Positions 52,682 through 64,000 of a DNA stretch of 64,000 nucleotides are shown piece by piece. Every line of letters begins with the position of its first letter. The first letter of the stretch is position 1. This DNA comes from Chelatococcus sp. YT9. GTDB lineage: Bacteria; Pseudomonadota; Alphaproteobacteria; Rhizobiales; Beijerinckiaceae. The DNA is taken from positions 2,798,501 to 2,862,500 of the forward strand of contig NZ_JAHBRW010000001.1 in the NCBI RefSeq assembly GCF_018398315.1, given 5' to 3'. The position numbers were made by a program, and so were the translations under genes. The notes beneath the pieces were generated by a model that saw nothing but the letters and a program-made list of their open reading frames with translations, made no database searches and was not told the origin of the DNA.

Positions 52682-53005
52682 CACCCCACTCAGGCAGGCA
52701 GTAGGCGCTCGCTGATCGGAACGACTCGTTCGACGTATGGGCCCTAAACGCTGCTAATTTAGCACCAACTGACTGCCGGCGAAGCTGGTGGAGTTAGACC
52801 TGGGGCAAGATCGCGTTGCGAAGGCGACGTGGTCCTCTGCATGCGCTTCGCGCCTTAAGCTTAACAGGCTCAGGGCGCGAGTTGTTGTGCGTGGTTTTTA
52901 GTTTTGTGCTGATGCACGGTGAATTGGTGCTTGTCCTCCCTTGGAGTTGGCGGCGCCGAACAGGGCCAAAGGTCGTTACGGCGGCCGAAGCGAGAGAACG
53001 AGAGC

Positions 53006-53377
53006 ATGCCGACGATCAACCAGTTGATCAGCAAGCCGCGGGTGGCGCCCAAGAGCCGTAACAAGGTTCCTGCGCTGGAGGCTTGCCCTCAGAAGCGCGG
53101 CGTTTGCACGCGTGTTTACACGACCACGCCGAAGAAGCCGAACTCGGCTCTTCGTAAGGTCGCCAAGGTCCGGTTGACGAATGGCTTTGAGGTGATCGGC
53201 TACATTCCGGGTGAGGGGCATAACCTCCAGGAGCACTCGGTCGTGATGATCCGTGGCGGCCGCGTGAAGGACCTTCCGGGCGTTCGCTATCACATCCTGC
53301 GCGGTGTCCTCGATACCCAGGGCGTGAAGAACCGCAAGCAGCGCCGTTCGAAGTACGGCGCCAAGCGGCCGAAGTAA
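53006..53377 (+). CDS. rpsL: 30S ribosomal protein S12
   Basis: S12 is at the decoding centre. The 123-residue product reads [36 protein letters not shown] and [25 protein letters not shown]. The two lysines linked to streptomycin sensitivity (TTPK and RVKD) are both wild type. It is the first gene of rpsL-rpsG-fusA-tuf. The open frame begins earlier at 52919, but this ATG is the family start. Confidence 0.99.
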   Translation: MPTINQLISKPRVAPKSRNKVPALEACPQKRGVCTRVYTTTPKKPNSALRKVAKVRLTNGFEVIGYIPGEGHNLQEHSVVMIRGGRVKDLPGVRYHILRGVLDTQGVKNRKQRRSKYGAKRPK

Positions 53378-53455
53378 TCGTACCGGTTTTGCCGGTTGAA
53401 CAGGGGGCGCCTCGGGCTGCCCCGTTGACGAAATGCCAAGTTAAGGACGAGCGAC

Positions 53456-53926
53456 ATGTCCCGTCGTCACAGTGCCGAGAAGCGCGAGATCATTCCGGAC
53501 CCGAAGTTCGGTGACATCGTCGTTACGAAGTTCATGAACTCGATCATGCGCGACGGCAAGAAGTCGGCCGCTGAAGCGATCGTCTATGGTGCGTTCGACA
53601 TCATCGAGCAGAAGCTGAAGAGCGAACCGCTCGGCGTGTTCAAGCAGGCCCTCGAGAACGTGGCTCCGGCCATCGAGGTGCGTTCCCGCCGTGTCGGCGG
53701 TGCGACCTATCAGGTTCCGGTCGAGGTTCGCACGGACCGTCGTCAGGCGCTGGCCATCCGCTGGCTGATCCAGGCCGCCCGGTCGCGGAACGACAAGACC
53801 ATGGTTGAGCGCCTTTCGTCTGAACTGATGGACGCCTCGAGCAATCGCGGCAGCGCCGTGAAAAAGCGCGAGGATACGCACCGGATGGCCGAGTCCAACC
53901 GTGCCTTCTCGCATTATCGCTGGTAA
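53456..53926 (+). CDS. rpsG: 30S ribosomal protein S7
   Basis: S7 starts assembly of the 30S head and, in E. coli, represses its own operon. The 156-residue product reads [46 protein letters not shown] and [33 protein letters not shown], all family-typical. It ends [12 protein letters not shown]. It is 78 bp after rpsL and 30 bp before fusA. Confidence 0.99.
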   Translation: MSRRHSAEKREIIPDPKFGDIVVTKFMNSIMRDGKKSAAEAIVYGAFDIIEQKLKSEPLGVFKQALENVAPAIEVRSRRVGGATYQVPVEVRTDRRQALAIRWLIQAARSRNDKTMVERLSSELMDASSNRGSAVKKREDTHRMAESNRAFSHYRW

Positions 53927-53956
53927 CGAGCGCAAGCCGTCGAGGGAATAGCTGTT

Positions 53957-56026
<2,070 letters not shown>

Positions 56027-56081
56027 GCTGTGATCCGCAACCAACGACGCAAAACGTCGAGTTCCTGTCAGGAGCCCTACG

Positions 56082-57272
<1,191 letters not shown>

Positions 57273-57287
57273 GACACCAGCAACACC

Positions 57288-57320
57288 AGGCGAACGCGCG
57301 ATGAAAACGCGTGTTCGCCT
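57288..57320 (+). other. Conserved hairpin after tuf copy B
   Basis: The same 13-bp stem and ATGAAAA loop as at 39504-39536. It ends 32 bp before rpsJ and has no U-run, so read-through into the S10 operon is possible. Confidence 0.75.
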
Positions 57321-57352
57321 GCGTCGCCGGAATTTGGCCCGAGGGCGTTGTC

Positions 57353-57661
<309 letters not shown>

Positions 57662-57710
57662 CCCTCCGCTACGGTTGGTTGGTTCCTGGAACGCCTTAGA
57701 GGATCCGCTC

Positions 57711-58433
57711 ATGCGCTCAGGCGTGATCGCACAAAAAGTTGGGATGACACGCGTCTTCACGGACGCGGGTGAGCACGTCCCTGTTACGGTTCTGAAGCTT
57801 GACGCCTGCCAGGTGGTCGCGCACCGGACCGTTGATACGAACGGCTATACCGCGCTGCAGGTCGGCATCGGCAAGGCCAAGGTGAAGAACGTCTCGAAGG
57901 CTGAGCGCGGTCGTTTCGCCGTCGCCACCGTCGAGCCGAAGAAGAAGCTCGCCGAGTTTCGCGTTGATCCCCAGCACGTCATTCCGGTGGGTGCGGAGAT
58001 CACAGCGGATCACTTCGTTGTCGGTCAGTTCGTCGACGTGACGGGCACGACGACCGGTAAGGGTTTCGCCGGCGGCATGAAGCGCTGGAACTTCGGTGGT
58101 CTCCGTGCGAGCCATGGCGTGTCTATCTCGCACCGCTCGATCGGTTCGACCGGTGGTCGCCAAGACCCCGGCAAGACGTTCAAGAACAAGAAGATGCCTG
58201 GGCATCTCGGTGTCGAGCGCGTGACCACGCAGAACCTGCGCATCGTGCAGACGGACGTGGAGCGTGGGCTCATTCTGGTTGAAGGTGCTGTGCCGGGCGT
58301 GTCCGGCGGCTGGATATTGGTACGTGACGCGGTGAAGCGTAAGCTGCCGAAGGAAGCGCCGCTTCCCGGCGCGTTCCGCGAGCCGAAGTCCGCGGCTGTT
58401 CCGGCGGAAGCCGAGGGACAGGAGAACGCGTGA
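57711..58433 (+). CDS. rplC: 50S ribosomal protein L3
   Basis: L3 binds 23S rRNA near the peptidyl-transferase centre. The 240-residue product begins [36 protein letters not shown] and has [51 protein letters not shown], the long conserved loop. An Ala/Glu-rich tail of about 15 residues is extra. Its stop codon overlaps the rplD start. Confidence 0.99.
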   Translation: MRSGVIAQKVGMTRVFTDAGEHVPVTVLKLDACQVVAHRTVDTNGYTALQVGIGKAKVKNVSKAERGRFAVATVEPKKKLAEFRVDPQHVIPVGAEITADHFVVGQFVDVTGTTTGKGFAGGMKRWNFGGLRASHGVSISHRSIGSTGGRQDPGKTFKNKKMPGHLGVERVTTQNLRIVQTDVERGLILVEGAVPGVSGGWILVRDAVKRKLPKEAPLPGAFREPKSAAVPAEAEGQENA

Positions 58434-59053
58434 TGAAACTCGATGTGACCACGCTCGACGGCTCGGCTGCCGGCACGATCGATCTCGACGAGACGATCTT
58501 CGGTCTTGAGCCGCGCGTCGACCTTATTCATCGCTATGTGCGCTGGCAGCTCGCCAAGCGTCAGGCCGGGACGCACAAGTCCCTCGGCCGCGCCGAGATC
58601 GCTCGCACCGGCAAGAAGCTGTACCGCCAGAAGGGCACCGGCAACGCCCGTCATGGTGCGGCCCGCGCTCCGCAGTTCCGCGGCGGCGGCAAGGCGTTCG
58701 GCCCGGTGGTGCGCGATCATGCGCATGATCTGCCGAAGAAGGTGCGCGCCCTGGCGCTGCGCCACGCTCTTTCGGCGAAGGCGAAGGACGGTGCGATCGT
58801 CGTGCTGGACAAGGCCAGTGTGGCGGAGCCCAAGACCAAGGCGCTGAAGGCGAGCTTCGGCAAGCTCGGTTTCGCCAGCGTACTCGTCGTGGACGGCGCC
58901 GAGCTCGAGACGAATTTCCGCCTCGCGGCCCGCAACATCCCGAATGTTGATGTGCTGCCGGTTCAGGGCATCAACGTTTATGACATCCTGCGGCGTGAGA
59001 AGCTCGTTCTGACGAAGGCCGCCATCGACGCGTTGGAGGCGCGCTTCAAATGA
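58433..59053 (+). CDS. rplD: 50S ribosomal protein L4
   Basis: L4 lines the peptide exit tunnel and, in E. coli, represses the S10 operon. The 206-residue product has [73 protein letters not shown], including the conserved tunnel loop. The ATG at 58433 overlaps the rplC stop (TGATG); the GTG at 58430 is unlikely. It overlaps rplW by 4 bp. Confidence 0.98.
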   Translation: MKLDVTTLDGSAAGTIDLDETIFGLEPRVDLIHRYVRWQLAKRQAGTHKSLGRAEIARTGKKLYRQKGTGNARHGAARAPQFRGGGKAFGPVVRDHAHDLPKKVRALALRHALSAKAKDGAIVVLDKASVAEPKTKALKASFGKLGFASVLVVDGAELETNFRLAARNIPNVDVLPVQGINVYDILRREKLVLTKAAIDALEARFK

Positions 59054-59361
59054 GCAAGGCTCCCATCGCACTGGATCCGCGACACTATGACGTGATCGTC
59101 GGACCGGTCATCACCGAGAAGGCTACGACGGCGTCGGAGCACAACAAGGTGGTGTTCAAGGTCGCTGGCAAGGCGACGAAGCCGCAGATCAAGGCGGCTG
59201 TCGAGAAGTTGTTCGACGTTAAGGTGCTCAGCGTGAATACGCTGGTCACCAAGGGCAAGGTAAAGCGGTTCCGCAATACACTCGGCCAGCGTTCGGACGT
59301 GAAGAAGGCGGTTGTCACCCTCGCCGAGGGTCACAGCGTCGACGTGACGACGGGCCTTTGA
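59050..59361 (+). CDS. rplW: 50S ribosomal protein L23
   Basis: L23 sits at the tunnel exit and docks SRP and trigger factor. The 103-residue product has [83 protein letters not shown], the standard family pattern. The start overlaps the rplD stop by 4 bp. Confidence 0.99.
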   Translation: MSKAPIALDPRHYDVIVGPVITEKATTASEHNKVVFKVAGKATKPQIKAAVEKLFDVKVLSVNTLVTKGKVKRFRNTLGQRSDVKKAVVTLAEGHSVDVTTGL

Positions 59362-59382
59362 GGCGGGTGAAGGACTGATCCG

Positions 59383-60222
59383 ATGGCTTTGAAATCCTTC
59401 AAACCGGTTACTCCGAGCCAGCGTCAGCTGGTGATCGTCGATCGTTCGGAGCTCTACAAGGGCAAGCCGGTCAAGACGCTGACTGAGGGCAAGTCGTCCG
59501 CAGGCGGCCGCAACAACACCGGGCGGGTGACCGTCCGCTTCCGTGGTGGTGGGCACAAGCGCACTTACCGTATCATCGACTTCAAGCGTCGCGAGCGCCT
59601 GGAGCAGCCGGGTGTCGTCGATCGGGTCGAATACGATCCGAACCGCACGGCCTTCATCGCTCTCGTCAAGTACGAGGATGGCGGGCTTGCCTACATCCTC
59701 GCACCGCAGCGCCTTGCCGTCGGCGATACCGTTGTCGCGGGCAATCAGGTCGACATTAAGCCCGGCAATGCGATGCCTCTGGCGAACATGCCGGTCGGCA
59801 CGATCGTGCACAACGTCGAGCTCAAGATCGGCAAAGGCGGCGCTCTTGCCCGCTCGGCCGGTACTTACGCTCAGATCGTCGGTCGTGACCAAGGCTATGT
59901 CATCGTTCGCCTGAACTCCGGTGAGCAGCGCCTGGTCCACGGTCAGTGCTTCGCCACGGTGGGCGCGGTGTCGAACCCGGACCACATGAATACCTCGGTC
60001 GGCAAGGCTGGTCGTTCGCGCTGGCTCGGACGGCGTCCTCACAACCGTGGTGTGACCATGAACCCGATCGACCACCCGCATGGTGGTGGTGAAGGGCGCA
60101 CTTCGGGTGGCCGTCATCCGGTCACGCCGTGGGGCAAGCCGACCAAGGGCAAGAAGACCCGCGCCAACAAGCGGACTGATAGCTTCATCGTGACGTCGCG
60201 TCACCAGCGGAAGAAGAGATAA
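59383..60222 (+). CDS. rplB: 50S ribosomal protein L2
   Basis: L2 is a core 23S-binding protein needed for peptidyl transfer. The 279-residue product contains [65 protein letters not shown], and [51 protein letters not shown] with the essential His. Normal length and start. Confidence 0.99.
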   Translation: MALKSFKPVTPSQRQLVIVDRSELYKGKPVKTLTEGKSSAGGRNNTGRVTVRFRGGGHKRTYRIIDFKRRERLEQPGVVDRVEYDPNRTAFIALVKYEDGGLAYILAPQRLAVGDTVVAGNQVDIKPGNAMPLANMPVGTIVHNVELKIGKGGALARSAGTYAQIVGRDQGYVIVRLNSGEQRLVHGQCFATVGAVSNPDHMNTSVGKAGRSRWLGRRPHNRGVTMNPIDHPHGGGEGRTSGGRHPVTPWGKPTKGKKTRANKRTDSFIVTSRHQRKKR

Positions 60223-60232
60223 GGGGCGGGCG

Positions 60233-60511
60233 ATGGCACGTTCGATCTGGAAGGGCCCGTTCTTCGACGGCTACCTCCTCAAGAAGGCCGAGGCAGCGCG
60301 TGCAGCCGCGCGCTCGGAAGTTATCAAGATCTGGAGCCGTCGCTCCACCATCTTGCCGCAGTTTGTGGGCCTGACTTTCGGCGTCCACAACGGCCAGAAG
60401 CACATTCCCGTCTTCGTCAGCGAGGAGATGGTCGGTCACAAGTTCGGTGAGTTCGCACCGACGCGGACCTTCCATGGCCATGCCGCCGACAAGAAGGCGA
60501 AGAGGAGATAG
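60233..60511 (+). CDS. rpsS: 30S ribosomal protein S19
   Basis: S19 is in the head of the 30S subunit. The 92-residue product reads [73 protein letters not shown], typical of the family. It follows rplB by 10 bp. Confidence 0.99.
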   Translation: MARSIWKGPFFDGYLLKKAEAARAAARSEVIKIWSRRSTILPQFVGLTFGVHNGQKHIPVFVSEEMVGHKFGEFAPTRTFHGHAADKKAKRR

Positions 60512-60513
60512 GC

Positions 60514-60906
60514 ATGGGCAAGCCCGCAAATCCTCGCGCGCTGAAAGACAACGAGGCGAAGGCTGTTCTGCGCAATCTGCGCGTCAGCCCGCAGAAGCTC
60601 AATCTCGTCGCGGCTCTGATCCGCGGCAAGAAGGTGTCGACCGCCCTCGCGGATCTGGAATTCAGTCGCAAGCGTATTTCTGTCGACGTGCGCAAGACGC
60701 TCGAGAGCGCCATCGCCAATGCCGAGAACAACCACGACCTCGATGTCGACGATCTCGTCGTTGCCGAGGCCTTTGTTGGCAAGGGCTTGGTCATGAAGCG
60801 CTTCCACGCTCGTGCCCGCGGTCGCGGCGTGCGTATTGAAAAGCCTTTCTCGAACCTGACCATCGTGGTTCGGGAAGTGGCGCAAGAAACCGGCCGCGGA
60901 GCCTGA
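60514..60906 (+). CDS. rplV: 50S ribosomal protein L22
   Basis: L22 lines the exit tunnel near L4. The 130-residue product has [101 protein letters not shown], a full family pattern. The beta-hairpin macrolide region looks wild type. It is 2 bp after rpsS. Confidence 0.99.
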   Translation: MGKPANPRALKDNEAKAVLRNLRVSPQKLNLVAALIRGKKVSTALADLEFSRKRISVDVRKTLESAIANAENNHDLDVDDLVVAEAFVGKGLVMKRFHARARGRGVRIEKPFSNLTIVVREVAQETGRGA

Positions 60907-60916
60907 GGAGAGCGCG

Positions 60917-61627
60917 ATGGGTCAGAAGGTCAATCCGATCGGTCTGCGGCTCGGCATCAACCGCACGTGGGATTCGCGTTGGTTCGCGGGCAAGATCGAG
61001 TATGGCAAGCTGTTGCACGAGGACATGGCGATCCGTCGCGCCCTCATGAAGCAGCTCAAGCAGGCGGCGGTCTCCAAGATCGTCATCGAGCGGCCGCACA
61101 AGAAGTGCCGCGTCACCATCTACTCGGCTCGTCCGGGCGTGGTGATCGGCAAGAAGGGCGCCGACATCGACAAGCTGCGCAAGACCGTGGCGAAGATGAC
61201 GGACGCCGATGTGGCGATCAACATCATCGAAGTCCGCAAGCCGGAGATCGATGCCAAGCTCGTCGCAGAATCGATCGCGCAGCAGCTTGAGCGCCGTGTG
61301 GCATTCCGCCGCGCCATGAAGCGTGCCGTCCAGTCGGCCATGCGCCTGGGCGCAGAAGGCATTCGTATCAACTGTTCCGGGCGTCTCGGCGGTGCCGAGA
61401 TTGCGCGTATGGAATGGTATCGCGAGGGTCGCGTGCCACTTCACACCTTGCGCGCGGACGTGGATTACGGTACGGCGACGGCCTTCACGACCTACGGGAC
61501 GTGCGGAATCAAGGTGTGGATCTTCAAGGGCGAAATCCTTGAGCATGATCCGATGGCTCAGGACAAGCGTATGGCCGAGGAAAGCGGCGGCCAGCGCAGT
61601 CATGGCCGTAGAGAGGCTGCGGCGTAA
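60917..61627 (+). CDS. rpsC: 30S ribosomal protein S3
   Basis: S3 is at the mRNA entry channel. The 236-residue product reads [30 protein letters not shown] and has the KH domain [24 protein letters not shown], then [56 protein letters not shown] basic tail follows. It is 10 bp after rplV. Confidence 0.99.
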   Translation: MGQKVNPIGLRLGINRTWDSRWFAGKIEYGKLLHEDMAIRRALMKQLKQAAVSKIVIERPHKKCRVTIYSARPGVVIGKKGADIDKLRKTVAKMTDADVAINIIEVRKPEIDAKLVAESIAQQLERRVAFRRAMKRAVQSAMRLGAEGIRINCSGRLGGAEIARMEWYREGRVPLHTLRADVDYGTATAFTTYGTCGIKVWIFKGEILEHDPMAQDKRMAEESGGQRSHGRREAAA

Positions 61628-61647
61628 CGCCGCTTTAGGAGGCAGAG

Positions 61648-62061
61648 ATGCTGCAGCCCAAGAAGACTAAGTTTCGTAAGCAGTTCAAGGGCCGTATTCA
61701 CGGCACCGCGAAGGGTGGTACGAACCTCGATTTCGGCCAGTTCGGTCTCAAGGCTCTCGAGCCGGAGCGCGTGACTGCCCGGCAGATCGAAGCGGCGCGA
61801 CGCGCTATCACGCGTCAGATGAAGCGCCAAGGCCGCGTGTGGATCCGGATTTTCCCGGATCTTCCCGTGACCGACAAGCCGACTGAAGTGCGTATGGGTA
61901 AGGGCAAGGGCTCCCCTGAATATTGGGCAGCGCGCGTCCATCCCGGCCGCATCATGTTCGAACTCGACGGCGTGCCGGAAGAGATTGCGCGCGAAGCGCT
62001 GCGTCTCGGTGCGGCTAAGCTGCCGATCCGGACGCGCTTCATCCAGCGCATTGCGGAGTGA
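61648..62061 (+). CDS. rplP: 50S ribosomal protein L16
   Basis: L16 binds the tRNA elbow on the 50S side. The 137-residue product has [71 protein letters not shown] and [35 protein letters not shown]. Normal in every respect. Confidence 0.99.
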   Translation: MLQPKKTKFRKQFKGRIHGTAKGGTNLDFGQFGLKALEPERVTARQIEAARRAITRQMKRQGRVWIRIFPDLPVTDKPTEVRMGKGKGSPEYWAARVHPGRIMFELDGVPEEIAREALRLGAAKLPIRTRFIQRIAE

Positions 62062-62071
62062 GTGTTAGACG

Positions 62072-62287
62072 ATGAAAACGAAGCAGCGTTTTTCCGACCT
62101 CACCGCGATGTCGGCTGACCAGCTCCAGGACGAACTTCTGAAGCTGAAGAAAGAGCAGTTCAATCTGCGCTTTCAGCGCGCGACGGGGCAGCTCGAGAGC
62201 ACGGACCGTGTGAGGGTGGTGCGTCGCGACATAGCTCGCGTCAAGACTCTTCAGCAGCAGAAGCTCGCTGAAGCTCACAAGGTTTGA
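62072..62287 (+). CDS. rpmC: 50S ribosomal protein L29
   Basis: L29 is a small two-helix protein near the exit tunnel. The 71-residue product has [51 protein letters not shown], the family pattern. It lies 10 bp after rplP and 10 bp before rpsQ. Confidence 0.98.
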   Translation: MKTKQRFSDLTAMSADQLQDELLKLKKEQFNLRFQRATGQLESTDRVRVVRRDIARVKTLQQQKLAEAHKV

Positions 62288-62297
62288 GGAGGCCGCC

Positions 62298-62540
62298 GTG
62301 CCGAAACGTGTATTGCAGGGCGTCGTCGTCAGCGACAAGCAGGACAAGACGATCGTCGTGAAGGTCGAGCGCCGTTTTACGCATCCGCTTCTCAAGAAGA
62401 CGGTGCGTCGCTCGAAGAACTACCATGCCCACGATGAGGGCAATAAGTTCAAGGTCGGTGATACGGTGTGGATCGAGGAGACTCGTCCAATATCGAAACT
62501 CAAGACCTGGGTCGCCCTGGAAAACTCCGCGGCGTCCTGA
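62298..62540 (+). CDS. rpsQ: 30S ribosomal protein S17
   Basis: S17 binds 16S rRNA early in assembly. The 80-residue product starts with [73 protein letters not shown], family-typical throughout. GAGG precedes the start. Confidence 0.98.
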   Translation: MPKRVLQGVVVSDKQDKTIVVKVERRFTHPLLKKTVRRSKNYHAHDEGNKFKVGDTVWIEETRPISKLKTWVALENSAAS

Positions 62541-62643
62541 GCACTATTGAAGAGAGGCGAGGGGACCGAAAGATCCCCGTCAGTCGTAGTCCGGCGGTGT
62601 GAGCTGCCGGAAACCGGTCTGAGACAGAGAAAGGATCGTTGCC

Positions 62644-63012
62644 ATGATCCAGATGCAGACGAATCTTGACGTTGCCGACAATTCCGGCGCCCGTCGCGTC
62701 ATGTGTATCAAGGTCTTGGGTGGCTCGAAGCGTAAGTATGCCGGCGTTGGCGACATCATCGTGGTGTCGGTCAAGGAGGCTATTCCGCGTGGCCGTGTGA
62801 AGAAGGGTGACGTGATGAAGGCGGTCGTCGTGCGCACCGCCAAGGACATCCGTCGCGCTGATGGCTCTGTGATTCGTTTCGATCGCAACGCTGCTGTGCT
62901 GATCAACAATCAGAAAGAGCCTGTTGGAACCCGTATCTTCGGGCCGGTTCCGCGTGAGCTGCGCGCCAAGAACCACATGAAGATCATCTCGCTCGCGCCG
63001 GAGGTGTTGTGA
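62644..63012 (+). CDS. rplN: 50S ribosomal protein L14
   Basis: L14 sits at the 50S-30S interface. The 122-residue product reads [67 protein letters not shown] and ends [24 protein letters not shown]. It is 103 bp after rpsQ, a larger gap than elsewhere in the cluster. Its stop codon overlaps rplX. Confidence 0.99.
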   Translation: MIQMQTNLDVADNSGARRVMCIKVLGGSKRKYAGVGDIIVVSVKEAIPRGRVKKGDVMKAVVVRTAKDIRRADGSVIRFDRNAAVLINNQKEPVGTRIFGPVPRELRAKNHMKIISLAPEVL

Positions 63013-63329
63013 TGGCCGCGAAGATCAAGAAGGGCGACAAGGTCGTCGTTCTCACCGGCCGCGACAAGGGCAAGTCGGGCGAGGTGGTGCAGGTTCTTCC
63101 CAAGGAAGAGCGCGCGCTGGTACGCGGCGTGAACCTGGTGAAGCGCCATCAGCGCCAGACGGCGAATTCAGAGGGCGGCATCATTTCCAAGGAAGCGCCG
63201 CTCCATCTGTCGAATATCGCGTTGGCGGACCCCAAGGACGGCAAGGCGACCCGCGTTGGGTTCAAGACTTTGGACGACGGGCGCAAGGTGCGTGTCGCCA
63301 AGCGTTCGGGAGAACTGATCGATGGCTGA
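63012..63329 (+). CDS. rplX: 50S ribosomal protein L24
   Basis: L24 begins assembly of the 50S subunit. The 105-residue product has [49 protein letters not shown], with the KOW motif, and [25 protein letters not shown]. The ATG at 63012 overlaps the rplN stop; GTG at 63009 is unlikely. Confidence 0.98.
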   Translation: MAAKIKKGDKVVVLTGRDKGKSGEVVQVLPKEERALVRGVNLVKRHQRQTANSEGGIISKEAPLHLSNIALADPKDGKATRVGFKTLDDGRKVRVAKRSGELIDG

Positions 63330-63897
63330 GGCTGCTCAGGATCTCGGCGTCGGCTATGTGCCGCGCCTCAGGAAGCACTACGACGAAGTCATTCGTGAAA
63401 AGCTCGTCGAGGAGTTTGGCTACAAGAACCGGATGCAGGTTCCTACGATCGAGAAGATCGTTCTGAACATGGGCGTCGGTGAAGCTGTCAACGACTCCAA
63501 GAAGGCGTCGGTGGCGGCGGCTGATCTGGCGTTGATCGCCGGTCAGAAGCCTGTCGTGACCCGGGCCCGCAAGGCTATCGCGACCTTCAAGGTCCGCGAG
63601 AACATGCCGATCGGCGCCAAGGTGACGCTGCGCAAGGAGCGCATGTACGAGTTCATCGATCGTCTGGTGACGATCGCTCTGCCTCGCGTGCGTGACTTCC
63701 GTGGCCTCAACCCGAAGTCTTTCGACGGCCGTGGCAATTATGCTCTCGGAATCAAGGAGCACATCGTGTTCCCCGAGATCAACTACGATCGCGTCGAGCA
63801 GATCTGGGGTATGGACATTATCGTCTGCACCTCGGCGAAGACCGATGATGAAGCGCGTGCGCTTCTCAAGCACTTCAACTTCCCGTTCCGGCAGTGA
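63322..63897 (+). CDS. rplE: 50S ribosomal protein L5
   Basis: L5 binds 5S rRNA and the P-site tRNA. The 191-residue product has [49 protein letters not shown], then [30 protein letters not shown] and [33 protein letters not shown]. It overlaps rplX by 8 bp. Confidence 0.99.
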   Translation: MAEAAQDLGVGYVPRLRKHYDEVIREKLVEEFGYKNRMQVPTIEKIVLNMGVGEAVNDSKKASVAAADLALIAGQKPVVTRARKAIATFKVRENMPIGAKVTLRKERMYEFIDRLVTIALPRVRDFRGLNPKSFDGRGNYALGIKEHIVFPEINYDRVEQIWGMDIIVCTSAKTDDEARALLKHFNFPFRQ

Positions 63898-63930
63898 GAT
63901 TGTTCTCATACGCGGACACCGGAGATCAAT

Positions 63931-64000
63931 ATGGCTAAGAAGAGTTCAATCGAGAAGAACAAGCGGCGCGAGCGGCTTGTGAAGCAGTACGCGGGCAAGC
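63931..64000 (+). CDS. rpsN: 30S ribosomal protein S14, N-terminal part
   Basis: The window ends 23 codons into a frame beginning MAKKSSIEKNKRRERLVKQY. This matches the start of S14, and its place directly after rplE in the spc operon supports the name. The frame is open to the edge. It lies 33 bp after rplE. Confidence 0.93.
   Translation, partial: MAKKSSIEKNKRRERLVKQYAGK

Larger units (their letters stand above)
52503..53005. other. rpoC-rpsL intergenic region
   Basis: This gap contains the rpoC terminator and the best candidate promoter for the str operon. The remaining 320 bp upstream of rpsL is leader sequence with no clear gene. Confidence 0.6.

Overview
The window comes from the G+C-rich chromosome of an alphaproteobacterium, most likely a member of the Hyphomicrobiales (Rhizobiales). 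The signs are the order rlmB / tRNA-Tyr / tRNA-Gly / tuf / tRNA-Trp / secE / nusG / rplKAJL / rpoBC / rpsLG / fusA / tuf / S10 operon, a DUF2336 protein, a 65-residue single-span SecE, a second identical tuf gene, and several small secreted glycine-rich proteins. I cannot name the genus. No phage, transposase or CRISPR array is visible.

Region 1 (1-10,280) is accessory and envelope-related: a truncated secreted protein with PEGA-like repeats, a YfhO-type polytopic membrane protein, a small nitroreductase, seven exact copies of a 5-bp repeat, a DUF2336 protein, NAD kinase, a BrkB/YihY membrane protein and a second GT-C-like membrane protein whose upstream DNA is unusually A+T-rich.

Region 2 (10,280-19,850) is a long minus-strand array. 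The urease genes ureA-B-C-E-F-G-D are followed by a UT-type urea channel, a putative ion-channel protein, a YflT-like stress protein and a tandem pair of fluoride-channel (CrcB) genes. The first eight genes form a urea uptake and hydrolysis module. The later ones are co-oriented, but a link to urea is inference.

Region 3 (20,238-27,449) is an efflux locus. A FUSC-family gene is divergent from ytcA-mdtN-mdtO-mdtP, which encode a small lipoprotein, an adaptor, a FUSC pump and an outer-membrane factor. A perfect 7+7 bp inverted repeat lies in the shared upstream region.

Region 4 (27,607-36,426) holds an AspT-type exchanger, an amidohydrolase, two small stress or secreted proteins, tRNA-Thr, two related secreted glycine-rich proteins and an MHS-type transporter with a large extra loop.

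Region 5 (36,781-64,000) is the information-processing core: rlmB, three tRNAs, tufA, secE-nusG, the L11/L1/L10/L12-rpoBC genes, the str operon, tufB and the S10/spc ribosomal-protein operon, cut off inside rpsN. The two tuf genes are identical over about 1,247 bp including a 3' hairpin, which indicates gene conversion. Several long intergenic gaps contain strong RNA hairpins, most strikingly a 17-bp perfect inverted repeat just before rpoB.

I did not find a clearly new multi-gene system. The strongest leads are the noncoding RNA structures in the rib/rpo gaps, the channel-like protein beside the urea module, and the paired secreted proteins with a shared Cys-bracketed C-terminal motif.
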